Shown here: positions 35,508 through 46,413 of the stretch, piece after piece
Numbering within the stretch: the first letter of the stretch is position 1
Layout of the letters: each line of letters starts with the position of its first letter
From: Aphelidium insulamus
Lineage: Eukaryota > Aphelidiomycota > Aphelidea > Aphelidiaceae
Length of the DNA: 64,000 bases
Direction of reading: 5' to 3'
Assembly (NCBI GenBank): GCA_036784855.1
Contig: JAZDSV010000009.1
Location: forward strand, 105,001 to 169,000
The notes under the pieces: generated by a model
What the model was told of the DNA's origin: nothing
Databases searched by the model: none
The model's input: the letters and a program-made list of their open reading frames with translations, nothing else
Program-made: the position numbers and the translations under genes

Positions 35508-38500
35508 TTATGCACTCTTCTTGGGAGAAGTGATGACATAGCCGGATGCAGCTTTACTCACAGTTGCAATTTGAACCTGGTCTGCCTCTGCTGCCGTGAT
35601 TGAAATAGATTTTTTGCCAGCAGTTAGTGTGAAGCTGCACATGTTAAAGTTATTACACTACATACGCATGTAAGTGACGATGCTGTACCTCTCGGTGCAG
35701 GTGGTGGCCAGAGCTTTAGTGGATTGGCGACGGTAAGCCACGCACAAGTTCGCCACAAACTCCACCAGTTGAGCACAGTTTTGTGCGCAGTACAGCGTGT
35801 CCCCATCCTTGGCATTGTTGCGATGCACTGCCACATATCCGTCATTGAATGGTGTGAATGTTAGGCCGGTCAGTTCTGACAAGGCCACCGTGTCCTTGAC
35901 AGTAAATGATTTATCTTCCATAACAACCAGGGACTTGTCAGTAACAGCCAGTACACGTGGTGCTTTGGCGGCAATGTCGGAACGGTGGTGCTTGTCCACG
36001 CGGATCGCACATCGGATTTCCATGCTTGCGTGTTGCTTGCTAAACTTGGCCAGATCCTTGGCATCCGACAAATTCACCCCTTTGAATGGAATAGGCACGC
36101 TAAATCGTGAACAACTCGTAGCAATAGAAACTATCATGTACATCATGTACTGTACCTGCTGGCATAGGTTGATTTGCGGTAGCATGCTTCTGATGCGGCC
36201 AGCTTGACTTCTAACATCGCTTTTCTGTCTGGTGTGATCTTGGCCCTGTACGAGCGAGCCATGTGGGCACAGTAGAGTTTCTTGATAGCGGCGCTGGCGC
36301 CCTTTGTTGTCTTGGTCGCTGCAGGCCACTCCACTTTACGCCAGTGAGGACCCGCGGCCTGGACGGCGGATTTTAATGCTGTGTTTAGAAACTCTCGTCG
36401 AAGCCTGGTCCTGTACCAGCGCTGGATTATCGGTGCAGCTCGTTTCGGCTGTTTGCGCACAAGCACCTTGTACCGTCGTCGTGCCTGTTAATCGTAAGTA
36501 GAGTACATCTGAGATATATCATGGTTAGTATGTACCAGGAAGCCTCGAATGAGTTTGGATACTCGCAGCACACAAGCCATATCCTTCTTAAACCGTTTTC
36601 TTTGCTATAAATATATAAATATCAGTGATATTCAGACGATCTCCATGTACTTACTGCATGCATGCGCCAGGTTGCTTCAATAAGAATGGTCTTCTCCTTC
36701 AGTTTGAGGAACTTTCGACGCTCCGCAAACGCCAGCCAGGTCGCGCGTATGCTGTCCACCAGTAAATGCTTCTTTTCCTCGCGACGGTCCTCCAGAAAGA
36801 ACACTGACGACGGTTTCTTGATGAATACTTTGGTGGCACCGCATGCAAACTCTTCCGGTGTGAGGCCAGCGGCACGCATGATTTTTATGACTCCCTGGGC
36901 CGGGGTGCCGGTCCACTTTGGCCACGTCTCCGTAGACAACATCTTGAAGCGCTCAATGAACTTGCCGTAGCTCTGACGATAGCAGTAGCCCAGCTGGCGC
37001 ACGCGGATGTTCTCAATCAGACCCAGGTAGCGGCACTGGTGCAGCATGAGCGACGAGTCGAACTCTCCGGCCTTCTTGACGCTGTTGGGTTTCATGCAGC
37101 GGATATAGTGCGGCTCCTTGGCCAGCAGATTTGCCATCAATTGCTGCATCGAGGCTCGGAAATGCGTGGCCAGTGTGTCTGGCCGCTTGAAGTCGGCATC
37201 GGCCGCGCTCTCCGGGAACATCTCCACCAGGTCCTTGTTGCTGGACGCGTTCATGGCGTGCAGCATGTCCTTGAACAGGGCGTCGGTATTCTTCTCGATG
37301 AAACCGTCCGCGGAGTAGGTCACATTCCCGGCGTAGTGCTTCAGTCGGAAACAGCTGGGGTCCAGTGTCTTGTCGGACTTGCTCTTCTCACGCGAGTCGT
37401 AGTGATTGTGCTTGATCACATTCTGGTTCAGTTTGTTCAAGAAGGTCATGTCGGTCACGTCACCAGGTCGGGCACACTCTTCATCCAGCAGCGCAATGAT
37501 ACCCTTGCCCTTCTGCATGGTGTTAATTATTACTAGCCAATAAAGGGAACACCATACCGTTTCAATCAAGTCCAGAATGACCACGTTGTTAAAGTAGTCA
37601 ATGTGCATCCAGGTGATTCCCTCCTTGGCATAGTCCTCTTGCTCTGACTTGAGAGTCAGTTCAATGAACAGCTGCTGCAATTTCTCGTTGCAGTAGTTGA
37701 TGCAGAACTGCTCAAAGCCGTTCTTCTGCATCACTTCGAAGCCGTAAATGTCCAGCACGCCGATCAGACTCAGTTTCTCCTTGCTTGTGCTGTTGATGGC
37801 GGCATTCAGCTTCTTTACGAGCCAGTTGAACAGGCGGCCATATAGTGTTTTGGCCAGTGCGTCGCGCGATGAGGCGGCCTATAATATTTATTATGTGTCT
37901 GTACAACAATGAATAATGTATACCTTTTCTGGCTCGAGCAAGACCTTGACATCGGCTGCTCCAACTTTTTTCACATCGCGCATGGTACGACTCGTTAGTG
38001 CAGCAGACAATGTGTCCACGCTCACTCCTAGCAGTTGGGCCGCATGCGCCACAGCTGTCCCACTTTTAATCACGGAGTAAGTAATCACTACTAGTTACCC
38101 TCAGTGGCCTTGCCAGAGTTAACAATACAGCCGGTACCCTCCTCCGGCTTTCTGAACGACACGTTACCCAAGTGAAGGATGGCCGCCACGACAGAGTTCA
38201 GAGTTTGCTGGTTATCCCGGCTGATGCCAATGCTAGTCATGGCTTTTTGCACGTGCTGGTAATCAAGCTTGTCATCTACTCCGGGAATTGCGTCCACTTT
38301 GCTCAGTGTCAGGTAGTAGTAGTCTTGCGGGTTGCCAGTCAAGTGCAGAGCGTCTACACGATTAGATTAAAATTCAATGACAACATTTAGCTGTACCTCG
38401 CAACTGTTGATCAGCACCACGAAGCAGTTGGTAAAACACATGAAAGTTGCGCTCTCCCTCTGACTGGTGCACCACGCGTGACTGTAATATGTATTATTGT

Positions 38501-39236
38501 TGCTCATAAAATGAACAAATCTCTAACTGTACCTTTTCCAACAGATCTACGCAATGGGTTAACAGTCGATACAAAAATTCAATATACTTACATGTGGTAA
38601 TCTTGCCGCCCACGGGCTCGCCGAGAAAGTCAAATTGCAAGTCCATGTACTTGCCAAACCGCGATGAATTGTCATTGCGTGCGGTTTTCGCATTTCCAAA
38701 CGCTGACACCCGATAAATACCTGTTTACAGACAAGGAAACTTTTAGATACCTTCCAGGCAAGGGTTCGAGTTTAGTAGCTGCTCCTTGATCTTGTCCACT
38801 TTGTCGGAACTGGCCGACACGGCGGCAATGTACTTCATGACGTATTTGGAGGCCTCGGTCTTGCCGGCACCGGATTCGCCAGTGATTATGACGCACTGAT
38901 CCAGGTTCTTGGCGCGCATGTTGCGGTGCGCGTTATCCGACACCGAGTATCTATGGCCGATGTGAAATCATCATGTGATCACATGGCTGCAACATTCATT
39001 GGCACATACACGTGTGGCGGTAGTTCATAAATGTTTTTGCCGCGATACACCTCAATGTGTTTGTCGTCGTAGATATCAACCTTCTGGTACGGGTTGACGG
39101 AGACGACCACCTCGCCGATGCAGGTGTAGATGTGGTTGCTATTGAAACGGACGCGCAAGTTGTCCACCAAGCTCTCCTCTGTCACGGAAGCCAGCAGTGA
39201 CAGATCGGACACTCCCGTCGATGTTGAATCTGCCAT
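35508..39236 (-). CDS. Class I myosin with IQ motifs and TH1 tail
   Basis: A single-headed myosin that links actin to membranes. The spliced start (ATG 39236) reads [20 protein letters not shown]. The motor shows [14 protein letters not shown]-loop [14 protein letters not shown], switch [19 protein letters not shown], switch [10 protein letters not shown] followed by [27 protein letters not shown], and HYIRCMKPN. Then [16 protein letters not shown] leads to two IQ-like segments ([24 protein letters not shown]). The tail has the TH1 lipid-binding domain ([26 protein letters not shown]) and ends SPKKSA. There is no SH3 domain, so it is a short-tailed class I myosin. About ten short introns are present. 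Confidence 0.92.
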
Positions 39237-39480
39237 TTCCGCTGTGTGTAGCTATGCCGGTGTGTGTGTGTAGTGAGTAGTAAAGAGTAGTGTGCTCACC
39301 GTGTCTATAAATAGACATGACTTGGCAGTTGCGTGTGGACATTGCCAGAAGTCAAGTGATGTGGCACGTATATAGATACGTAGACACATGGCATCGTTAA
39401 ACTTATGTACGATGCAATGTATTGCAATGCAATTTAAACCGTCGTGTTATTTAGTGACAACTTGATAAGCGCACGGCTGC

Positions 39481-39872
39481 ATGGAACAACACTTGGACAG
39501 TGTGGCGCGGCACTGCGCCGTGCAGCTGGAAGAGGTGGCGCAGTGCGTCAGTGCACACCCCGGTGCCTGGGAGACAGAGTGCGCGGCACAACGCGCGGCC
39601 CTCACCCACTGCACCGAGACAAAGTAGGCATATATCCATCTATTTTATATTAGATCCATCTATATATATATATATATATTAGATACATCTAGTATGCCAT
39701 CATCTGACTTGTCAATGGCAGGGTGCCGGCACTGCAGCGCGTCAAGCAGGCGTGTGCCAGCCAGATCGACGCGTACGAGCTGTGCATCGAGCAGAATCAA
39801 CGCGACCCTGCCCGCTGCATCGATGCATTCCGCGCCCTCTACGACTGCACAAACGCCGTCAGCAACCAGTGA
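39481..39872 (+). CDS. CHCHD5: CHCHD5-like twin CX9C mitochondrial protein
   Basis: A small protein of about 97 residues with two CHCH folds, expected in the intermembrane space after oxidation by Mia40. From ATG 39481 the first half has CAVQLEEVAQC and CAAQRAALTHC, each a CX9C. An intron (about 39625-39721, containing an AT microsatellite) leads to VPALQRVKQACASQIDAYEL with C-IEQNQRDPAR-C and a final C. The order and the QRVKQACA motif match CHCHD5. The gene is plus strand, divergent from myosin I. Confidence 0.85.
39660..39680. repeat. (TA)n microsatellite in the CHCHD5 intron
   Basis: About ten TA units inside the single CHCHD5 intron. A second AT tract (39932-39960) lies in the space before CFAP210. 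Confidence 0.85.
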
Positions 39873-39926
39873 TATTAATAGACGTATAGACGTTGTCAGG
39901 TGTGCTTGCAAGTCATTTGAACACAG

Positions 39927-39959
<33 letters not shown>

Positions 39960-39988
39960 CTATACAAAGACAGACAGATATCAAGAGT

Positions 39989-41754
39989 ATGGAGGTGAAG
40001 CGCAAAGGGTGAGTGCGTGTACACCTGCACTTACTGATAGCGCCAATGCACTGCGTAGGAACCCGTGGATTATCCCATCGACTCAGCTGGCGGCAGTTAA
40101 AAAGTCAATTGGCACAGCGTCGACACGTGCCACTCCGGCTGTGGCAGCCGAGATCGAGGAGGTGCGTCTATCTCTAAACTGGTGTCTGCAGACAGAGCCT
40201 CACGTAACACACCGCTGTCAGCGACAACGGCTGCACGCGCTGTCCCGCGACCGCGTGGCCAAGTGGCAAAACACCGTGACCGGCCAGCGACAGCGTAAAC
40301 TGGAGGAGGCACAGCGCCGCGCCGCAGCCGAAGAGCAACGACAGCGCGCGGTCGATGAACAGTTCCAGGTGGAGGAGGCGGAGCGTCGGCGCCAGGCGAT
40401 TGAGCACGCCAAGAAACTGGTGTTGTATCAGCGCAACAAGATCCGCACCGTGCACAGCGAGATCCTTCAGGACATGGTGCTGCAGGTATGCATGGCTATG
40501 TATGTATGTATGTACAATATATACATTGACACTGTGCAGGAGAGGGACGCGCAGATTGTACACCGCGCCGCCAAGGAACAGTTGATGGCCGGCGTGGACG
40601 AGGAGTGGCGCCGTGACTATGACCGCGCCGAGGAGGCAAAACACACGGCCCGCATCCAGGCACAGCGCGCCGCCCAGGAGCGCACACGTCAGACCGCGCG
40701 TGAACAACAGGAACAGCACCGCGCGCGTCTGGATGCAGCAGCCGCCGTCAAGCAGCAGCAGATCGCCGAGCGCCGTGATCTGATGCACCAGGCGCAGCTG
40801 CATGCCGACGAGCAGCGGGTGAAGGAGGCGGCGGCGCGTGACAAGCAGCTGCGACTGTTTGACGAGATGAAGCAGCTAAAGTTGCAGTCGACGTCCATTG
40901 CGGCGGCCACCGAGCAGCGCTGGCACGCCATGGAGGAGACGTCGCTGCAGTGGGTCGGCATCAAGGACCGTCAGAATGCACAGCGCAAGGCCGCCGAGCA
41001 GCAGTTCATGCGGTACATAGTATACTATATATCTGTACATATATGTGTCTATATAACACACTTGCAGCGATAACCAGCAGCGCATTGAACAGTGTGGACG
41101 GACGCAGTGGGCGCGCATTGTCGAGGATCGCGCCAAAAAGGACAACTGGGTCACGGCGCGTGCCCACGAACACACCGAGGCGTCCACATTCGACAATGCA
41201 CACCTGGAAGAGCATCGCGCCGCCCAGGCCAAGATCAATGCCGAGCAGAAGCAGCAGCGCGAGCAAATTGTACGTAACTATACATCCTGTATATGTACTA
41301 TATGTTGTATTATATCGTAGCCACACCAACTACTACATATATACACAATCCCGTAACACATTACGCATGGTAGGCAGCGGCCAAGGCCGAGAAGGAGGCA
41401 CAGCGACTCGCGGAGAAGCAGCGGATCAAGGAGGAGAACGATGCCATTGCACAGCAGGTTGAGGTGGAGAAACAGTCGCGCCGCCACCAGGCACGACAGC
41501 AGGCACTCGCCATCCAGTCAGTGCACCACCAACAGACCGAGGTCAAGCGTGCCAAGGAGCAGGCAGAGCGAGACGCTGTCATCCTGCACCTGAAGAGCCA
41601 GGCGGCGGCAAACAGCGACGATCGCCGCGAGGTGGAACAGTATGTCGACTCCGTTCTGGCCGAGCCGTGGATGCAGGCCAACCCGTACAAGAAGAGCAGC
41701 AGTCACTACGTGGCCCGTGCCATGGCCGGCGATGCATCGCGTCTCTCGGCATGA
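39989..41754 (+). CDS. CFAP210: CFAP210 (CCDC173)-like ciliary coiled-coil protein, intact copy
   Basis: CFAP210 is a microtubule inner protein of axonemal doublets with a trichohyalin-plectin-homology region (family knowledge). Exon 1 is tiny (MEVKRKG, ATG 39989). It splices to NPWIIPSTQLAAVKKSIGTA, then to DRVAKWQNTVTGQRQRKLEE, matching the 'VVKNWSNTI.GQRQKRLE' core of the family. Long Glu/Arg/Gln-rich helices continue (RRQAIEHAKKLVLYQRNKIR, ERDAQIVHRAAKEQLM, QWARIVEDRAKKDNW) to a terminal NPYKKSSSHYVARAM. Introns are short (for example about 40487-40540, 41012-41067 and 41270-41373). A near-identical but broken copy lies at 46623-48375, and a third, inverted scrap at 41893-42072. Confidence 0.82.
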
Positions 41755-41807
41755 CTATGTAGTAACGGATGCAATATCTGTCCAAGGTTGTAGTCCAATA
41801 GAGAAGT

Positions 41808-41808
41808 C

Positions 41809-41848
<40 letters not shown>

Positions 41849-41861
41849 TGTAGTAGTAGTA
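41808..41861. repeat. (AGT)n microsatellite, 3' of CFAP210 copy A
   Basis: An AGT trinucleotide run, interrupted once by TTG. The same repeat follows the duplicated copy at 48430-48470, with a different number of units and no second run. Confidence 0.9.
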
Positions 41862-41892
41862 TATGGATAGCTGTCCAACTGTCTCGTCTGTA

Positions 41893-42072
41893 ATGTATAT
41901 GCTGTCACTGGCCGGTCACGGTGTTTTGCCACTTGGCCACGCGGTAGCGGGACAGCGAGTGCAGCCGTTGTCGCTGACAGCGGTGTGTTAAGTGAGGCTC
42001 TGTCTGCAGAGACCTCCTCGATCTCGGCTGCCACGGCCAGAGTGTCGCGTGTCGACGCAGTGCCAATAGTAC
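41893..42072 (-). pseudogene. Inverted fragment of CFAP210 exons 2-3
   Basis: The reverse complement of this stretch reproduces the CFAP210 segment from KKSIGTASTR-type sequence (TTGGCACAGCGTCGACACGC) through the intron to TGGCAAAACACCGTGACCGG. It is nearly identical to about 40108-40285 and 46733-46910, apart from a short deletion in the intron and a few substitutions. It abuts the retroelement relic at about 42073. It is a recombination scrap, not a gene. Confidence 0.9.
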
Positions 42073-43085
42073 TCTCCCACCGTGATACTCAGCATGACGG
42101 CGCCGTGGCTCTCACACGTCGCCCCGTTTGGCAACCGTACGCCGCGTCCATTGCCTTCCGTGGGTGTGATGGCCAGCGTCATGCGCTGCACCAGCGACTT
42201 GGACACGAAGTTGTGTGTGGCGCCGGGGTCAAAGAGAAAGGCGGCGCGGTGGCCATTCACTTGGCCGACCTTGCGCAGTAGGTCGTGCTTATGCGGATAC
42301 TGTTTATCTGGTGGGCAGGTAGTGCGCTGTGCGGAATACAAGCTCGTGGATGCGTCGGGTGGTAGTTGGCGAGATTGGTGCAGTATGCGGTTGCACTCGC
42401 TTGTTTCCGGCGGGCGTCGTAACGCTCAGCCTTGTCCATGGCTTGCTGGTATGAAGTCGGTTCCAAGCCCGAGACATACAGTTGCATGTCAAAGGGCAGT
42501 CCGCGGAGATAGTGCTGCAGTTTGTCCTCCTGTACATGCGGCTAATGCGCGCCAGCAAGCCGCGGAACTAGGCAGCAAGGGATCCTACAGCCTCAAGTCG
42601 AATACATGTGATTTCCGTACGCGCAATTGCTTCATCATGTGCTGGGTAGAATTCTTGATGGAACGCCTTTTGGAACAGTTCCCAGGTGGTGGGACATTCC
42701 TCCAGCGTGCACCACCAAGCATCAGCAGTTCCATGGAGGTGATGTGCTGCAACTGCAATTTGGTGTGCGTCGGAGCTGAGGCTGTAGGTAGAAAATGCAG
42801 TGGCGCAGGCGTTTAAAAATTTCCGGGTAATATTGACGGATAGCTCGCCATGATATTCCGGAATGCCATTTGCACGCATCAATTTTTGCATTCCACGGCG
42901 AGATAAATCGTCCGTAACGGTAGCAGGATTAAGGGCGCCGCCTTCTAGTGCAGCATTGCGCTGCATCAGCAATTTCAGCTCGGGCAGAGCTGCAGTTGTT
43001 TTCGATGAAAGTGTTTTCACGGATTCCACAGAGGTGTGGAGAAGTGATTCCAGGCGCGCTCTGTCAGCAGCGTCCATTTCAAATT
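42073..43085 (-). mobile_element. LTR-retroelement gag-protease relic (Ty3/gypsy-like)
   Basis: On the minus strand, a gag-like ORF starts at 43077 (MDAADRARLESLLHTSVESV) and contains YHGELSVNITRKFLNAC, WWCTLEECPTTWELFQKAF. A stop then intervenes, followed in other frames by LLARISRM, LQHYLRGLPFDMQLYV and MDKAERYDARRKQ. Further along is a retropepsin-like protease piece (GHRAAFLFDPGATHNFVS). The element ends abruptly at the inverted CFAP210 fragment. No reverse transcriptase or integrase of this element and no zinc knuckle are seen. It is inactive by stops and truncation. Confidence 0.75.
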
Positions 43086-43116
43086 AGTCAATCTGTATAA
43101 CAAAGGCTCTAGGCCA

Positions 43117-43293
43117 TTTGTGACGGAGTCAGCTAGCGTGCGGTGTGGTACAGTGCGCGCAAACCAAACTGCAGAAATCCGTTTAAAATACAGTTTATTT
43201 ATGTTATGTGTGGCTACCTTTGTGATGGAGTCAGCTAGCATGCGGTGTGGTACAGTGCGCGCAAACTAACCTGCAGAAATCCGTTTAAAATAC
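43117..43293. repeat. 75-bp direct repeat pair
   Basis: Copies at 43117-43191 and 43219-43293 differ at only a few positions and are separated by 27 bases. They share GTGCGGTGTGG-type sequence and end in GTTTAAAATAC. They lie exactly between the gag relic and the reverse-transcriptase relic and could be an element terminus or promoter repeat. Confidence 0.85.
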
Positions 43294-43299
43294 ACAGAT

Positions 43300-43900
43300 T
43301 GACTGCAGGTGGCAATGCTGTTCCACACCCATATAGCTGCTCCATTACACAGTTGTGGTTGATTGGGATGCCTCTGAGTGCACTGTTACAGACGCGGAGC
43401 CAAGGAAGCACCTACAGCCGAGCCAACTGCCTTCATTGAACATTTTGACACCAGCCGTCTCCAGATTTTGCCAACTGCAATGGGACGCAAACCGCCCAAA
43501 GTCTTGTTCAACACAGTCAATGGTGCAGTAGTGATGAACAGAGCCAACTCAAACGGCAAATGACCACTTAGTAGCAGGTTCACATGAGACCCGTATGCTT
43601 CCACACAAGGACTCCCAAACCATCCAAAGTGTCCATTACGTGTTGCACGCATAACCCATTGCAGCCACATGCCGTATCACGCGGGAACGAGCGCAGGCAC
43701 TGTTCCACTATTTCATCCTCTACTGACAATGCCAGTGGTGTATTCGGTAAAAGAACAAGTTTGGTGGTTCATTGTGGATGCTTCAGACGCATTGCCTCCA
43801 GTACACGGGGAGTGGTTGTTGCAACTCCGTTGGACACCAAAGCGCAACACACATCACCATATTGACCAGCCTGAGCCAGCAATTGCAACGTTGCAGGTTG
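43300..43900 (-). mobile_element. Reverse-transcriptase relic of a non-LTR-like family
   Basis: On the minus strand, split over frames, the sequence reads VEDEIVEQCLRSFPRDTACG then CNGLCVQHVMDTL, followed by VNLLLSGHLPFELALF and LGGLRPIAVGKIWRRLVSKC. This is the 'SFP.G.A.G.DGL..QHL ... GG.RPIAVG..LRRL..K' signature of a protist/plant/fungal reverse-transcriptase family distinct from the Ty3-type gag next to it. Stops (for example near 43582) and frame changes show it is dead. The catalytic YADD region is not found. Confidence 0.65.
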
Positions 43901-44444
43901 GTGGCCTTGCAATCCAATGACATCAACCACACCTGAGGGACTGCATCCAATAGGTCTTGGAGCAGTTGACGCTTTTCGTTGGCACCCTGGTCCCAACGAC
44001 GCCGCATATGACCCACAGGTGAAATCAGCCTGGGATGCTTTTCGAGTGGCGTTTACCTCGGATTTCATGAACAGCGAAGGCGGAACGTGCAGTTACGCAT
44101 TTGGCATAAATGTCCGGCCGGGCAGCATCCACCGGATCCGAGTGAGCCTGACTCGTCGGCGCAACAATGCCAGTAACCGCTTCGGCACAAAGAATGCCAA
44201 CAACGTTGTGGGATGAACTGAGGGCAACAAGATGTTGCTTGCAAAGAAGCTGAAACACGTGTTGGATCTTCAGTCGAAGGGCAAAAAAGAGAGCGGGATT
44301 GGGCGCCACATCAACGACCGGAACCGGCGCGGCAGGCAGCAGCAGCAGCGGCAGGGTGAGCAGGCGGAAAAAAATGACCAGGCGGTGCGTAGACAAATAC
44401 ATCCGCTTCCGGCAAAGCATGCTGTAACAAGGGCCAGGGGCTCC

Positions 44445-44660
44445 TTGTGCCGTTGGTACCAGGGACAGAGAAGTGGCGAGCAGAGTGAGATCACGAACCT
44501 TGTGCCGTTGGTACCAGGGACAGAGAAGTGGCGAGCAGAGTGGGATCGCGAACCTGTGGCGTGTCGAGATGGACACAGTCTGACCGATCGCGGCGGACCT
44601 TGGTGCCGGTTGGTACCGGGGACAGAGAAGTGGCGAGCAGAGTGAGATCACAAACCCATA
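44445..44660. repeat. ~55-bp tandem repeat, three units
   Basis: A unit beginning TTGTGCCGTTGGTACCAGGG and ending near GCGAGCAGAGTGAGATCACG occurs at about 44446-44500 and 44501-44555, and in a diverged form at about 44598-44657 after a 45-base insertion. It lies within the retroelement graveyard. Kpn-like GGTACC occurs once per unit. Confidence 0.85.
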
Positions 44661-44941
44661 GGCTCAGCAGTTGATAATGAACGTGAGATCGACTGGCACG
44701 GGCCTTCCGACTCCAATGCCGGTATTTATAGCCGATTTGGCGTCCGACGCCTCCCCAGGGTTGGTGTCCAACGCCTCCTCTCGCTGAGCGCTTTCCGGTT
44801 GCCAATCCGCGGTTACCGGCGCGACGAAAGATTCCCGAACTGTCGGTACCGGATGAGTCATAATGACGTCATCGGCGCTAAGTTGACACGGAGTACAGCT
44901 CCGTGTTACACATGCGGACAGGCATTTATTTTGGCGACGCG

Positions 44942-45238
44942 TCAAAATCTTCCCACAGGCGATACAGAATCAGCACTTGTTTCGACTGCAACTAACGTCT
45001 GCTGAATGACGGAGGTTTGCCCCCACCAAATACACTTCCGGTGCGCGAACCGAATGCGACTGGAAGTGTGGTTGATGAGAGACTGAAGGGACGCGTACGC
45101 CTTCTGCTTCGTACAAGCCGGAAACGGACACACGATCTGCGGAGGCGAGCTGGGCGGAGGCACTGGCGCAGCCGACGACGACGCAACAGTGACGACAGGG
45201 TCGGGAGCATCCACTTCCATGGCCTGAGTTTGGCCCAC
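44942..45238 (-). mobile_element. Zinc-finger-like ORF, perhaps 5' part of the reverse-transcriptase relic
   Basis: A minus-strand ORF of 98 codons begins MGQTQAMEVDAPDPVVTVAS. It has a Pro/Ser-rich stretch and a C2H2-like CPFPACTKQKAYASLQSLIN with a following H, as in the N-terminal fingers of some retroelement proteins. It lies upstream, in the same direction, of the reverse-transcriptase relic. Between them (44060-44940) frames are broken and repetitive. The link is inferred. Confidence 0.35.
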
Positions 45239-45327
45239 GTGGAAAAGCTGAAAATGGTTAAAATTGATTGAAATTTAAATAATTGAAAAATTTATTGAGA
45301 TGAACTGTCACCCGCTGATGGCAGTAA

Positions 45328-45888
45328 CTATTTGAAGATAAACTGGATGCTCATTATCTCGCCATAATTGAGTCCGACTCGTATACCGGTAAGTTTGCTT
45401 TCGCCTTTTGTGGGTGGATACACAGCCGTGTTGTCTCCACCATCGCCACCAGCCCGTTTGTTAAAGTAGCCGATTGAGTCAATCACTTCACCATATTTGA
45501 CTACTAATTGATGGATGCCTTTTTTCATGCGCGGAAGCCACTGAGGGACACCATTCATATCATACCAGTAACCGATGTATGGGTCCTCGTGGCGAAACCG
45601 TCTCACCTGATTTGCATCATTGTAGGCCATCACCTGACCAGCTTCACCGTTTGGCTTCAGACATTTGATTTTGATCCCTACGGCGACATTTTTATGATAT
45701 TGACCGAGGCCACCACTTTGATGCGAGCCCAAACCCACTCCAATAATGCTCACGTAAGAGCCTTGTCTGCACGTGATCAGCTGATGTTCGTCTGCTTTGC
45801 TATCGTCTCCAATGTAATCAACAGAATGTGTGGTAGCGGAAACAGTGCAAAGCACAACCAAAAGCAACAAAAATTTGATGAGGATCAT
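45328..45888 (-). CDS. Secreted jacalin-like lectin
   Basis: From ATG 45888 the protein has a signal peptide (MILIKFLLLLVVLCTVSATT) and about 165 mature residues. The C-terminal half reads IHQLVVKYGEVIDSIGYFNK, then GGDGGDN, and ends GIRVGLNYGEIMSIQFIFK. This is the beta-prism pattern of jacalin-related lectins, with 'G..IDSI.F' and 'G..I.SI.F' strands and the GG.GG loop. The N-terminal half (CRQGSYVSIIGVGLGSHQSG) is not a standard jacalin block. The gene is intronless and sits inside the rearranged, transposon-rich zone. A fragment of the same gene, inverted, is at 46425-46600. Carbohydrate binding is inferred, not shown. Confidence 0.65.
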   Translation of the reverse strand: MILIKFLLLLVVLCTVSATTHSVDYIGDDSKADEHQLITCRQGSYVSIIGVGLGSHQSGGLGQYHKNVAVGIKIKCLKPNGEAGQVMAYNDANQVRRFRHEDPYIGYWYDMNGVPQWLPRMKKGIHQLVVKYGEVIDSIGYFNKRAGGDGGDNTAVYPPTKGESKLTGIRVGLNYGEIMSIQFIFK

Positions 45889-45966
45889 GTCTGGTTTGAA
45901 TAGTAAAATAATAATAATCTAAAACACATGATGAGCACCATTTAATAGTCGTTTTGGCCGGTCACA

Positions 45967-45992
45967 CAAGATATATTACGTAATATATCTTG
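45967..45992. repeat. 26-bp perfect palindrome
   Basis: The sequence is its own reverse complement over 26 bases, centred on TTACGTAA. It is about 80 bp upstream of the lectin start codon, so it could be a dimeric factor site or a cruciform; no function is shown. Confidence 0.9.
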
Positions 45993-46238
45993 ACCAATCG
46001 CATATCTTGTAGTATATGATTAATCAATATATATTAATTTTCATTACAGATTGGACCAATCTCCTGACATAACCACTTCTCCGCCGGTTTAACATCCTTG
46101 GGCATGGTCGGATTAACAATTGGCAAATCGTCGCCCAGCACCAAATTACACCAGGTCATCCTTTAATAACATATAACAAACACATAGACACATAGAAATC
46201 ACCTTGGAGGATAGGTTTACGGTAATTTCTGACTATGC

Positions 46239-46306
46239 TGTCTAGTTTGCTCATAAGTTGGTGTCTAGTTTGCTCATAAGTTGGTGTCTAGTTTGCTCAT
46301 AAGTTG
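46239..46306. repeat. Three tandem copies of a 23-bp unit
   Basis: GTCTAGTTTGCTCATAAGTT plus TG/GT occurs three times head to tail with no change. The first copy begins at about 46239. Confidence 0.9.
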
Positions 46307-46381
46307 GCATGAATTTGCTGTCACTTGCCCTTCTGCTACGCGGTTCAATTGTTGGCGTAATGCTTACCTTTGCACATCACA

Positions 46382-46413
46382 GACAGACTATTCTTCTAGA
46401 AGAATAGTCTGTC
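46382..46413. repeat. 32-bp perfect palindrome at the lectin-fragment junction
   Basis: Each half is 16 bases (GACAGACTATTCTTCT and its reverse complement) with no spacer. It lies directly before the inverted lectin fragment, so it may mark a fold-back or hairpin-mediated break point. Confidence 0.92.

Noticed and set aside
39694-41073. A single 459-codon plus-strand ORF
   Set aside because: It runs through the CHCHD5 second exon in the wrong frame, the spacer and the introns of CFAP210. The spliced CFAP210 model explains its conserved part.
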